A stretch of 62,816 bases of DNA from SZUA-378 sp036652815. GTDB taxonomy: Bacteria > Bacillota > Clostridia > Lachnospirales > Lachnospiraceae. A program made the translations under genes and the position numbers. The stretch's first letter is position 1. Every line of letters starts with the position of its first letter. Of this stretch, positions 45,768 to 54,357 are shown piece after piece. The notes below the pieces were generated by a model. That model was not told the origin of the DNA. It worked only from the letters and a program-made list of their open reading frames with translations, and made no database searches. Location: the NCBI GenBank assembly GCA_036652815.1, contig JAVVVE010000015.1:1-62816 (forward strand), given 5' to 3'.

Positions 45768-46778
45768 TTATTGCCATGGTAGTTCTGCATGCTCTAACTT
45801 CTTATCACGCATCATCAGATCCTTAACCGCTGTGTCCGGTGCCTTTCCATGGAACAGGACCTCATTCACTTGTTCTATGATAGGTAATTGTATCTGATAT
45901 TTTTCTGCCAATCCCATTGCTGCTTTCGCAGAATAAACACCTTCTACTACCATTTTCACTTCCGCCATAGCTTCGTCCATCGTATGTCCCTGACCGATTA
46001 AGATGCCTGCACGGCGGTTCCTCGAATGCATACTGGCACAGGTAACGATCAAATCTCCGATGCCTGACAATCCACTAAAGGTCTCTGCTTTGCCACCCAT
46101 GGCTACTCCCAGTTTGGCAATCTCTGCAATACCTCTGGTAATCAGTGCTGCCTTGGTATTATCGCCATAGCCAAGACCATCTGCGATCCCTGCCGCTAAC
46201 GCAACCACATTCTTTAGAGCAGCTCCCAATTCTATGCCCAATACATCCGGGCTAATATAGACGCGGAATACTTCATTCATAAAGATATTCTGAATATACT
46301 CTGCTGTTTGTCTGGTTCTCGCTCCTACCACGATAGTCGTTGGGATCCCACGTCCCACTTCTTCTGCGTGAGACGGTCCCGACAAGACTGCTACATCGGC
46401 CTGCGGAATCTCCTGTTCTACGATCTGTGATAATGTCATGAGTGTCTTTTCTTCAATTCCCTTTGCCACATTGACGATTACCTGCCCGGACACCACATAT
46501 TCACTTAAAGTATGTGCGGTACTTCTGGTGTAAGGAGAAGGCACTGCAAGTACCAGTAAGTCCATCCCGGTTACCGCTTCTGCCAAATCACAGGTAAAGA
46601 TCATATCCTCCGGAAGTTTTACCCCCGGTAGTTTTTCCTTATGTTCTCTTTCCTTGTTCAACATGGTGATCTCATCTTGTATAATAGACCAAACCGTCAC
46701 TTGATTTCCATTATTATGTAATAATACCGATAAAGCGATTCCCCAGCTTCCTGCTCCTATCACACCTATCTTTGCCAT
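45768..46778 (-). CDS. gpsA: NAD(P)+ glycerol-3-phosphate dehydrogenase
   Basis: Makes sn-glycerol 3-phosphate for phospholipids from dihydroxyacetone phosphate. The 336-residue protein has IGVIGAGSWGIALSVLL (residues 3-19), VNVAKGIEE, SGPSHAEEVGRG and the catalytic lysine in GIELGAALKNVVALAAG. It lies 33 bp after plsY, whose enzyme uses its product. Confidence 0.96.
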   Translation of the reverse strand: MAKIGVIGAGSWGIALSVLLHNNGNQVTVWSIIQDEITMLNKEREHKEKLPGVKLPEDMIFTCDLAEAVTGMDLLVLAVPSPYTRSTAHTLSEYVVSGQVIVNVAKGIEEKTLMTLSQIVEQEIPQADVAVLSGPSHAEEVGRGIPTTIVVGARTRQTAEYIQNIFMNEVFRVYISPDVLGIELGAALKNVVALAAGIADGLGYGDNTKAALITRGIAEIAKLGVAMGGKAETFSGLSGIGDLIVTCASMHSRNRRAGILIGQGHTMDEAMAEVKMVVEGVYSAKAAMGLAEKYQIQLPIIEQVNEVLFHGKAPDTAVKDLMMRDKKLEHAELPWQ

Positions 46779-46811
46779 CTTTGTCTCCTTTTATACATCT
46801 TTTACAATAGG

Positions 46812-47459
46812 TTACTGTTCACTCTTTTTGAACAAATATGTCTTTCGTTCTTCTCCTTTGAGCAAACGCTTAATATTCTCTCTATGTTTATAAAACGCCA
46901 TCAGCGTTAAAAACGCACCTACCAGATACATTTCATTCAGGTATCTCTGACTCATACCAAAGAGACCACATTGTCCCCCGATAATCAGTTCAATCATAAA
47001 TACTGCATAAACCAGTAAAGAACCCAACGATACATAATGAGATAAGAAGAATACTGCTAAAAATAGTGGTACCTCCACCACGATAAATATCCAATGAAAA
47101 GACAAAATCAATCCACCTGTGGCTGCGATTCCCTTTCCTCCTTTGAACTTAAGATAAAAAGGAAAGTTATGTCCCAGAATAGCTCCGGTTGCAGCATATA
47201 GTGCCAATAAATAGCCCATGTCCTGATGACTCCTGCCAAATAATAATCTGACTGTTACAACTGCCAAAATACATTTCAGTATATCACCTGCCAAAACGAT
47301 AAATCCTGCTTTCTTGCCTAATATCCTTAAGGTATTCGTCGTCCCTGCATTTCCACTTCCATATTCTCTGATATCGATGCCATGCAATCTTCCATAGATA
47401 TAAGCTGTTTGAAATAATCCAAATGCATACCCTATCAATACACAATATATCCGTTCCAT
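46812..47459 (-). CDS. plsY: acyl-phosphate glycerol-3-phosphate acyltransferase
   Basis: A 215-residue membrane enzyme with five helices that transfers acyl groups from acyl-phosphate to glycerol 3-phosphate. The three conserved motifs are REYGSGNAGTTNTLRILG, HNFPFYLKFKGGKGIAATGG and a later loop near GQCGLFG. It begins 3 bp after der. Confidence 0.95.
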   Translation of the reverse strand: MERIYCVLIGYAFGLFQTAYIYGRLHGIDIREYGSGNAGTTNTLRILGKKAGFIVLAGDILKCILAVVTVRLLFGRSHQDMGYLLALYAATGAILGHNFPFYLKFKGGKGIAATGGLILSFHWIFIVVEVPLFLAVFFLSHYVSLGSLLVYAVFMIELIIGGQCGLFGMSQRYLNEMYLVGAFLTLMAFYKHRENIKRLLKGEERKTYLFKKSEQ

Positions 47460-47462
47460 CTC

Positions 47463-48800
47463 TTATGATTCCTTTCGTTCCCTCACTACGAATCTCAATG
47501 GCGTTCCCTTAAATCCAAAAGCATCTCTGATTCTGTTCTCTATATATCTTGTATAAGAAAAATGCATTAATTCTTTGTCATTCACAAAGATAACAAAGGT
47601 AGGCGGTTTCACAGCTACCTGCGTAATATAATATAACTTCAGTCGCTTTCCTTTGTCCGTGGGTGGCTGCTGCATCGCCACTGCCTCTGACATAATCTCA
47701 TTGAGTACGCCGGTACCTACACGCAGTGCATGATTCTCCATTACCATATCTATTATCTCATAGATTTTATTCACTCTCTGTCCTGTCAGTGCGGAAATAA
47801 AAATCAATTCTGCATATGGCATATAGGCTAACGTATCCCGTACTTTTTCAGTAAAACGATAGATGGTCTTATCATCCTTCTCCACAGCATCCCATTTATT
47901 GACTGCGATAATCACACCCTTACCACGTTCATGTGCAATCCCCGCTATCTTGGCATCCTGTTCTGTGATACCTTCTACCGCATCAATCACTAACATCACA
48001 ACATCCGCACGTTCTACTGCACCAACCGTACGAATAATCATAAATCGTTCTAATTCTTCTTTGACTTTATGTTTTTTACGCAGTCCTGCTGTATCTATAA
48101 ACACATATCCTTTTCCTTGATAGGTTACCTCTGTATCAATTGCATCTCTGGTCGTTCCTGCGATATCAGATACAATAAGACGGTTCTCTCCGATCAGACG
48201 ATTAATAATAGAAGATTTACCAACATTTGGTTTCCCTACGATAGCGATTTTGGGTCTCTCATCGTCTTCAATCTCCATACTTGCTTTATCAAAATGAGAA
48301 GTCACCTCATCTAAGAGCTCTCCTATCCCCAAACGATTGGCGGATGAGATCGGCATCGGTTCTCCTATTCCTAAATTAAAGAACTCATATACATCAGCCA
48401 TAAACTTGTCAAAATCATCTACTTTATTTACAGCTAAAATGACCGGTTTATGAGAACGTCGTAAGATATCTGCTACCTTAGCATCAGAATCTGTCAAGCC
48501 CTGTTTCACATCTACCATAAAAATAATAACATCTGCGGTGGCAATGGCGATTTCTGCCTGCTCTCTCATCTGTGATAAGATGATATCACGACTATCCGGT
48601 TCGATACCCCCTGTATCAATCAGGGTAAATACCATATCAAGCCAGGTTACATCTGCATAGATTCTATCTCTGGTAATACCCGGTGTATCTTTTACGATTG
48701 AGATGGTTTCACCTGCCAATGCATTAAAAAGGGTTGATTTCCCTACATTGGGTCTGCCCACCACTGCTACAATCGGTCTTCTATTTCTTTTTTCTGTCAT
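47463..48800 (-). CDS. der: ribosome biogenesis GTPase Der
   Basis: A 445-residue double-GTPase needed for 50S assembly. GTPase 1 has VVGRPNVGKSTLFNAL (about 10-25) and DTPGITRDR. GTPase 2 has IVGKPNVGKSSIINRL (about 180-195) and DIAGTTRDAIDTE. A C-terminal KH-like domain (about 355-440) ends the protein. All G motifs look intact. It starts 1 bp after the DUF512 gene. Confidence 0.97.
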   Translation of the reverse strand: MTEKRNRRPIVAVVGRPNVGKSTLFNALAGETISIVKDTPGITRDRIYADVTWLDMVFTLIDTGGIEPDSRDIILSQMREQAEIAIATADVIIFMVDVKQGLTDSDAKVADILRRSHKPVILAVNKVDDFDKFMADVYEFFNLGIGEPMPISSANRLGIGELLDEVTSHFDKASMEIEDDERPKIAIVGKPNVGKSSIINRLIGENRLIVSDIAGTTRDAIDTEVTYQGKGYVFIDTAGLRKKHKVKEELERFMIIRTVGAVERADVVMLVIDAVEGITEQDAKIAGIAHERGKGVIIAVNKWDAVEKDDKTIYRFTEKVRDTLAYMPYAELIFISALTGQRVNKIYEIIDMVMENHALRVGTGVLNEIMSEAVAMQQPPTDKGKRLKLYYITQVAVKPPTFVIFVNDKELMHFSYTRYIENRIRDAFGFKGTPLRFVVRERKES

Positions 48801-48801
48801 A

Positions 48802-50145
48802 TTACTCCTTCTGAATGGCTTCTATAAAGTCTCGTCCGCTTGATTTTACAATATCTATTTTAACTTGTAAAGCCTTTTCAAGGTCTTCCACTGTATAGTC
48901 ATCTAAGAATACCGTCTCACCACTGCGTAATACATTCTGTGGCAGCAGTAATCTCGTTCCTAATGGTTTCCCCATTAATTGTTCTTTGATATCCTGTCCT
49001 GTCAATAATCCCGATACTGTAATTTGTTCTCCAAAAAACACATTTTTAATTGGATACACATGCACCGTCATCTGTGGATACAGCTCTTCTACCTGTTCTG
49101 CCATATCTTTCAGATAGGGATATGCCAATTGACCTGTTGCAAGAGTAACTTCTTCTCTCTTTTTTTGTCTTCTTTGTTCTTCCGGTTTATGACGATTGTG
49201 ATAGCGATATTTCAGTTCTTCCTTAAACTCTTCCTGCAATAAACGCATCATCCCGACTCCGTTCTCTAATTGCAGATACCCATCATACGTATCTTCCTCC
49301 GGTAACTCCTGTTCTGCCAACACATACCATTCATCACTGGCATGTATAAAATGAGTTCCATGCTCTTCATAAAGTTTTTTCTGCCAGGTGTGAATCGTCT
49401 GTAATACAGCACCTGCATCTGCTTTGGTAAATGGCTCCAGTGTGTACAATCCCTCTCGATACTTCGACAACCCCACAGGAACGACTGAAACACTGGTCAA
49501 ATGTGGCAGATAATTCGTTAAATCACGGATACTGCGTTCCAATTCTTCTTTGTCATTGACTCCCTTGCACAGGACGATCTGCCCATTCATCTCTATCCCC
49601 GCCTGATACAAAAGATCCACCTTCTGTAATGCTTCTCCCGCAAATCGATTATGAAGCATCTCACAGCGAAGCTGAGGATTCGTCGTTTGAAAAGAAATAT
49701 TGATCGGTGCCAAATGATATTTGATGATGCGTGCGATATCTTTATCTGACATATTTGTTAAAGTGACATAATTACCCTGTAGAAAAGAAAGTCTGGAATC
49801 ATCATCTTTAAAATAAAGAGTCTCTCTCATCCCCGGTGGCATCTGATCAATAAAGCAGAAAATACATTGATTATGGCAAGTTTTATATTCATCCATTAAA
49901 CCATTCTCAAAGGTAATCCCTATCTCTTCATCACAATCTTTCTCTATCTCCAAAAGCCATTCTTCCTGATTTGGTTTTCTAATCAGCACTTCTATATAAT
50001 CATCTTCTGCCAAAAACTGATAATCAAAGATATCTTCTATTTCTTCTCCATTAATCTCCAATAAGATATCACCCGATTCTATCTCCATCTCTTCTGCGAT
50101 ACTACCGGGACTTACACCCATGATGATATGTCCTTTTTCTCCCAT
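48802..50145 (-). CDS. DUF512 protein with PDZ and radical-SAM-like motif
   Basis: A 447-residue protein with an N-terminal PDZ-like segment (VSPGSIAEEMEIESGDILLEINGEEI, about 11-36), then C90-x3-C94-x2-C97 in KTCHNQCIFCFIDQMPPGMRE, the radical SAM cluster pattern, and a C-terminal DUF512 domain. It is a Firmicute YgfZ-unrelated family of unknown reaction that is commonly next to der. Start supported by AGGAG. The gene heads the operon, and its promoter region lies back-to-back with that of prs. Confidence 0.85.
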   Translation of the reverse strand: MGEKGHIIMGVSPGSIAEEMEIESGDILLEINGEEIEDIFDYQFLAEDDYIEVLIRKPNQEEWLLEIEKDCDEEIGITFENGLMDEYKTCHNQCIFCFIDQMPPGMRETLYFKDDDSRLSFLQGNYVTLTNMSDKDIARIIKYHLAPINISFQTTNPQLRCEMLHNRFAGEALQKVDLLYQAGIEMNGQIVLCKGVNDKEELERSIRDLTNYLPHLTSVSVVPVGLSKYREGLYTLEPFTKADAGAVLQTIHTWQKKLYEEHGTHFIHASDEWYVLAEQELPEEDTYDGYLQLENGVGMMRLLQEEFKEELKYRYHNRHKPEEQRRQKKREEVTLATGQLAYPYLKDMAEQVEELYPQMTVHVYPIKNVFFGEQITVSGLLTGQDIKEQLMGKPLGTRLLLPQNVLRSGETVFLDDYTVEDLEKALQVKIDIVKSSGRDFIEAIQKE

Positions 50146-50209
50146 ACTGCAGCTCCTTGTCTTTTGGTACTTTGGATTTACCCTATCCTTATATTCTACC
50201 CGAATTTCC

Positions 50210-50238
50210 TTGACGTGTCACTAGCATAATGTTATAAA
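50210..50238 (+). promoter_or_regulatory. prs promoter
   Basis: TTGACG (50210-50215), 17 bp, TATAAA (50233-50238), 40 bp before the prs ATG. Confidence 0.8.
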
Positions 50239-50278
50239 TTATAAGGGAATACGAACTACGATTGGAGGAAATAATATA

Positions 50279-51466
50279 ATGCCTAACTTACACGAACTGG
50301 AACATGCAATTCCTGCAGCTCCACTCAAATTGATTGCTTTGGATAGTGCCAGATCTTTTGGCCAGTTAATTAATGAATATCTGGTTGATTTTAGAAAACA
50401 AATCAATCTCTCTTTAAAGACAGATCCTGCTTTTCACGGATATGCGGTTGATAACTACCTCTTAGAAGTGGAATGTCCACGCTTTGGAAGTGGCGAAAGT
50501 AAAGCCATCCTAAAAGAAACGGTACGAGGAATGGATGTTTTTCTTTTAGTCGATGTTGCGAACCATAGTATTACCTATCAAGCCAATGGTTATATCAATC
50601 ACAAATCTCCCGATGACCATTATCAGGATTTAAAAAGAGTCATCGCTGCGATTGCCGGTAAAGCACACCGCATCAATGTTATCATGCCATTTTTATATGA
50701 AGGAAGACAACATAAGAGAAGCGGTCGGGAATCACTCGATTGTGCCTTTGCATTAGAAGAATTAAGTGATATGGGTGTCTCTAACTTCATTACCTTTGAT
50801 GCTCACGACCCTCGTGTACAGAATGCCACTCCATTATGTGGATTCGATAACTTCACGCCACCTTATCAGTTTGTGCGTGCACTGCTCCATTATGAAAAAG
50901 ACTTGATTATCGATAAAGAACACACCATCGTTATCAGCCCGGATGAGGGTGCTTTGGATCGTGCCGTTTATTTTGCCAATGTCTTGGGGGTAGATACCGG
51001 TATGTTCTATAAACGCCGTGATTATTCAAAGATCGTTAATGGAAAAAATCCCATCGTGGCTCATGAGTTCTTAGGCGATAATATAGATGGCAAAGACGTA
51101 ATCATTATTGATGATATGATATCCTCCGGTGAAAGTATCTTAGATACCGCCAAACAATTAAAATCCATGAATGCCAAGCATGTCTATCTGTGTTGTACTT
51201 TTGGTCTATTCACCAATGGATTGGACGCCTTTGATAAAGCATATGAAAACTGCTATTTTGATCGTGTGATTACTACAAATCTAACTTATCTGCCACCCGA
51301 ATTAAAAGATAAGCCTTATTATATCGAAGCTGACATGAGTAAATTTACCGCATCAATCATTGATTTTATGAATCACGACCTCTCTATGGGAAACGTATTG
51401 ACTCCAACCGAGAAGATACAGGCATTACTTGCCAAATACAATGCCCGCGATGAGATGAACATTTAG
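50279..51466 (+). CDS. prs: ribose-phosphate pyrophosphokinase, long form
   Basis: Makes PRPP from ribose 5-phosphate and ATP. The C-terminal PRPP-binding motif is DVIIIDDMISSGESILDTAKQL (about 280-301) and the ribose-5-phosphate loop is FITFDAHDPRVQNATP (about 180-195). At 395 residues it is about 80 longer than the usual class I enzyme (about 315). The extra length lies in the N-terminal half before FLLVDVANHS. GGAGG precedes the ATG. It may be a divergent paralogue rather than the only Prs of the cell. Confidence 0.85.
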   Translation: MPNLHELEHAIPAAPLKLIALDSARSFGQLINEYLVDFRKQINLSLKTDPAFHGYAVDNYLLEVECPRFGSGESKAILKETVRGMDVFLLVDVANHSITYQANGYINHKSPDDHYQDLKRVIAAIAGKAHRINVIMPFLYEGRQHKRSGRESLDCAFALEELSDMGVSNFITFDAHDPRVQNATPLCGFDNFTPPYQFVRALLHYEKDLIIDKEHTIVISPDEGALDRAVYFANVLGVDTGMFYKRRDYSKIVNGKNPIVAHEFLGDNIDGKDVIIIDDMISSGESILDTAKQLKSMNAKHVYLCCTFGLFTNGLDAFDKAYENCYFDRVITTNLTYLPPELKDKPYYIEADMSKFTASIIDFMNHDLSMGNVLTPTEKIQALLAKYNARDEMNI

Positions 51467-51474
51467 GATATCGA

Positions 51475-52104
51475 CTAAGGCATCGCTTTCAATGTTCGTA
51501 GATACATTTTTTGTTCCTGGGTAATGCGAAAACTTTCAATGGCTATATCATACTGTTTAGCGAGTGCTGTGGCAAAATACCAAGCGATCATCATCTTGAC
51601 ATAGTAATCATCATAGGTTACATGAGAAACCATCTCCAAATATTCCGGTTTGCATGCATCATCCAGATAAAACCTCATTAACGTTTCTATCCCAAATCGA
51701 ATGGAATATGTTTGATCGGAATAAATCCATTCCTGTATTTTTACCAATAATTCCGGCAAATGATTTTTTAATATTTTAGGATTCATTAAATCACAGGTTG
51801 CCCAATTATCCACATAGGGCAAAAACAAATCCAGTTCCTGTATCAACCTATTATAATCTTTGATTTCTTCTATTAAAAAACCATGCAAATTATTTTCATC
51901 ATAATATTTGTGTGGTAATTTTTTAATAAATTCCGCTGCCTGCGGTGTTTTCGCGATTTCCTTTGCAAATTTACGAAGTCTTGGAGTGCGCACACCTATG
52001 ATAGTCTGCGGTGCAATCGTTGGAATCAGTCTTGCATGAAAATCACGATATTGTAAATCCTGTAATTCAAATAATCTTGCCTCAATGTCAATGCTTTCTT
52101 TCAT
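51475..52104 (-). CDS. AlkD-like DNA alkylation repair protein
   Basis: A 209-residue HEAT-repeat protein of the DNA alkylation repair family. GVRTPRLRKFAKEIAK, HGFLIEEIKD, DNWATCDLMNPKILKNH and MMIAWYFATALAKQYD are typical family segments. Characterised AlkD excises bulky or cationic alkylated bases; this shorter relative may lack some of those residues and its activity is not shown. AGGAAG precedes the ATG. It converges on prs with 8 bp between stops. Confidence 0.85.
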   Translation of the reverse strand: MKESIDIEARLFELQDLQYRDFHARLIPTIAPQTIIGVRTPRLRKFAKEIAKTPQAAEFIKKLPHKYYDENNLHGFLIEEIKDYNRLIQELDLFLPYVDNWATCDLMNPKILKNHLPELLVKIQEWIYSDQTYSIRFGIETLMRFYLDDACKPEYLEMVSHVTYDDYYVKMMIAWYFATALAKQYDIAIESFRITQEQKMYLRTLKAMP

Positions 52105-52161
52105 CTCTACTTCCTTTTAGGATTACATAACCACTGATTACTTTTTGCACCATGCACACTC

Positions 52162-52295
52162 ATCAACTACCCATCAACTAAACTATTTCATACAAAACGG
52201 AGTGAAATTCGCCTATTTATCAATGATTTCAGGGTTTCTAGCAAGCATATATAAGCCATCTATAAACCTTATATCAACTACCCATCAACTAAACT
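52162..52295. repeat. pair of 23-bp direct repeats
   Basis: Identical 23 bp copies at 52162-52184 and 52273-52295, each built of ATCAACTA-CCC-ATCAACTA plus AACT, lie 111 bp apart in the gap between the AlkD-like and AlbA_2-type genes. The right copy touches the stop codon of the latter. Confidence 0.85.
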
Positions 52296-53758
52296 CATGC
52301 CCAGTATGGCACATATCTTCGCAATTTAGGTGCAGCATTCGGATCAGATAATTTTACAAGACCAGCATCCAGCGTATCCTTAATAATTCTGGAAACTGTA
52401 GCTTTGTTTTTCTCCTCTACCCCAAATCTCTCTCTCAATACAGAATTAGACACCTCAATCTCATTTACATAGAAATAGCAAGTTGCCAAATAGCATGTCC
52501 TAATCTTTTCTTCCTTACTCCATCCATTCAATGTTTTATACCAATACAATTTAGTTCTACAAAAATCATCTGCGGTTTCTACTTTTGGAGCTGGTATTCT
52601 AAGTTCTCCCATACCCTCTTCCATACGATCAAATCCACTTCCTCGTTCCTCACAAATATGAACGATTCGCAAGAATGATGCCATATTCTCATTTCTCGAA
52701 TGTGGAGCGGTATCAATAATCCTGTTTACATCCACAAGCAAATTTCCAGGGTTAGATGATTCTACCCTTGTATCAAATACTTCCATCATAGGTCCCGATC
52801 CATGTGCAGTTAGATCTTGATGTATCATGATATTTCCGAGCATTTCTCTTACTGCTTTCTTCGGAAACATAATATTCTCTCGTCTTCTTCCTCCGTCAAT
52901 TTCTTCTTCCTGCGGAATCAATGTCATTACATAGTCAGCAATATCATCAAACTGTATCGCATAACCTTTCGTAAAAACCTGTTCTCGAATAGCAGTTGTT
53001 CTTCCAGTTCCTTTATATCGAATTACACGAATTGCTTTTCTCTTCAGATGATCAAATGTCTTTAAATTTTTCGCAAATAACAATGCCCCCATATTAGTAA
53101 TCTCATAATTTCCATTATCCATCTCACGAATAAATTTTTCATCTACCATATTGTGTATAATGGATTCTCTATTACTTGGTAATGGAAGATTCATTACTGT
53201 GTAATATGCTGCACAATCCAGTAGCTCTGTCACCTCTGGAATACTAATATTTTCTTTTGCTATGCGTAGTTCAAATGGTTTTGTTTCAAATGAAATCCAT
53301 AATTTACGTTCTTTTTCTGGGAAATCTTTAAGTTTCTTCTTATAGCTACCAACTCGAATATATTCAACATCGTGAAAACTGGTTGGTTTAGAAACTGTTG
53401 CCGGAATCTCCATTACAACAACTTTTCCCTTATCGGTTTCAACTTCCACAAACCTAAAGTCAATTGCTGGTTTTAGGTTTCCCAATAACCAATTTTCCAA
53501 TTCCTGATTACCTTTTTTCGCTTTCTTTGGTGTAAACTTTGTACCTTCAATTTCATGTGTAGTATCATTAATCCCCCACAGCAGATATGATTTTTCCTTT
53601 TCACAATAAGCAGCCGAATTAGCCAATGCCGAAATATATTCACCGATGGTTTCTGGACCACAATTATTCACTTTAAATTCAATCCACTCTGTCTCATCTG
53701 GTAAAGCTCTCAAACGGTCTATTAGGCTGATATAATATTCCTGTTTTGTCAAAGTCAT
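52295..53758 (-). CDS. AlbA_2/HATPase_c_4 regulator-like protein
   Basis: A 487-residue protein. Residues about 18-140 form an AlbA_2 (Schlafen-like, divergent) domain with WIEFKVNNCGPETIGEYISALANSAA and IRVGSYKKKL. Residues about 250-400 resemble the HATPase_c_4/RecG-C region (AVREMLGNIMIHQDLT, SSNPGNLL, ENMASFLRIVHICEERGSGFDRM). A winged helix ends the protein. Such proteins are called RNA-binding or transcriptional regulators, are common in mobile or defence contexts, and have no settled function. AGGTGG precedes the ATG. Confidence 0.82.
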   Translation of the reverse strand: MTLTKQEYYISLIDRLRALPDETEWIEFKVNNCGPETIGEYISALANSAAYCEKEKSYLLWGINDTTHEIEGTKFTPKKAKKGNQELENWLLGNLKPAIDFRFVEVETDKGKVVVMEIPATVSKPTSFHDVEYIRVGSYKKKLKDFPEKERKLWISFETKPFELRIAKENISIPEVTELLDCAAYYTVMNLPLPSNRESIIHNMVDEKFIREMDNGNYEITNMGALLFAKNLKTFDHLKRKAIRVIRYKGTGRTTAIREQVFTKGYAIQFDDIADYVMTLIPQEEEIDGGRRRENIMFPKKAVREMLGNIMIHQDLTAHGSGPMMEVFDTRVESSNPGNLLVDVNRIIDTAPHSRNENMASFLRIVHICEERGSGFDRMEEGMGELRIPAPKVETADDFCRTKLYWYKTLNGWSKEEKIRTCYLATCYFYVNEIEVSNSVLRERFGVEEKNKATVSRIIKDTLDAGLVKLSDPNAAPKLRRYVPYWA

Positions 53759-53892
53759 GCAGCCACCTACTTTCTATTATTTTCAATTCGTCTTCACTTT
53801 GTTTATTTTATTGACGCATATTCTTTAATTTTGCCACATGCTTGAGGCAAATAAACTGGTATTTTGGTATGAATGTTCATATTGGTGTGGAT

Positions 53893-54165
53893 TCAGCCAG
53901 TAGATGTGTAGCAGGGCTGGTCGAGCCTCGGAATTTCAAGGGTGTATGCCGTTTGAGTATTCGAAGCATTTCGCATTAGCAGTTCAGTATCTTTTAATAG
54001 CTTTTCTATTTTATCTTCAGAAATCTTAGTTTGAAAACTTCCTCCGTTATCACATCCGCCGATTCTGCTTCTAACATCAAATTCAATTTTAATAGTATCA
54101 TTAATTTCATGAAAATTTCTATTCATACATTGTCCTCTTATAATGACATGTTTTTCATTTGACAT
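53893..54165 (-). CDS. small protein of unknown function
   Basis: A 90-residue hydrophilic protein without signal peptide or membrane span and with a segment DVRSRIGGCDNGGSFQTKIS that I cannot place. AAGGTGG precedes the ATG at a good distance, which supports real translation. It lies 134 bp upstream of the AlbA_2-type gene, on the same strand. Confidence 0.55.
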   Translation of the reverse strand: MSNEKHVIIRGQCMNRNFHEINDTIKIEFDVRSRIGGCDNGGSFQTKISEDKIEKLLKDTELLMRNASNTQTAYTLEIPRLDQPCYTSTG

Positions 54166-54301
54166 ATTACCACCTTGATTCCTTTTTTAAATATATTATA
54201 TGCTAAGTTCAATATTTTCACAATGCTTTGTCGGCGACTGTTTCTGCAAAATACTCTAATTTAGTAAGTGTAGCTGATGATATTTTTATACTTTTCTGTT
54301 A

Positions 54302-54331
54302 AAAAGCAGAGAGCATACACCCTCTGCTTTT
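54302..54331 (-). terminator. terminator of the giant surface gene
   Basis: A 10 bp stem (AAAAGCAGAG / CTCTGCTTTT) with a ten-base loop, 27 bp after the stop. A T run closes it on either strand. Confidence 0.7.
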
Positions 54332-54357
54332 GCTTTTGCTCTTGTTTTTGCTTTTGT

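Noticed and set aside
52140..52300. Phage attachment site at the 23-bp repeats
   Set aside because: No integrase, tRNA gene or phage gene is present and only 111 bp lie between the copies.
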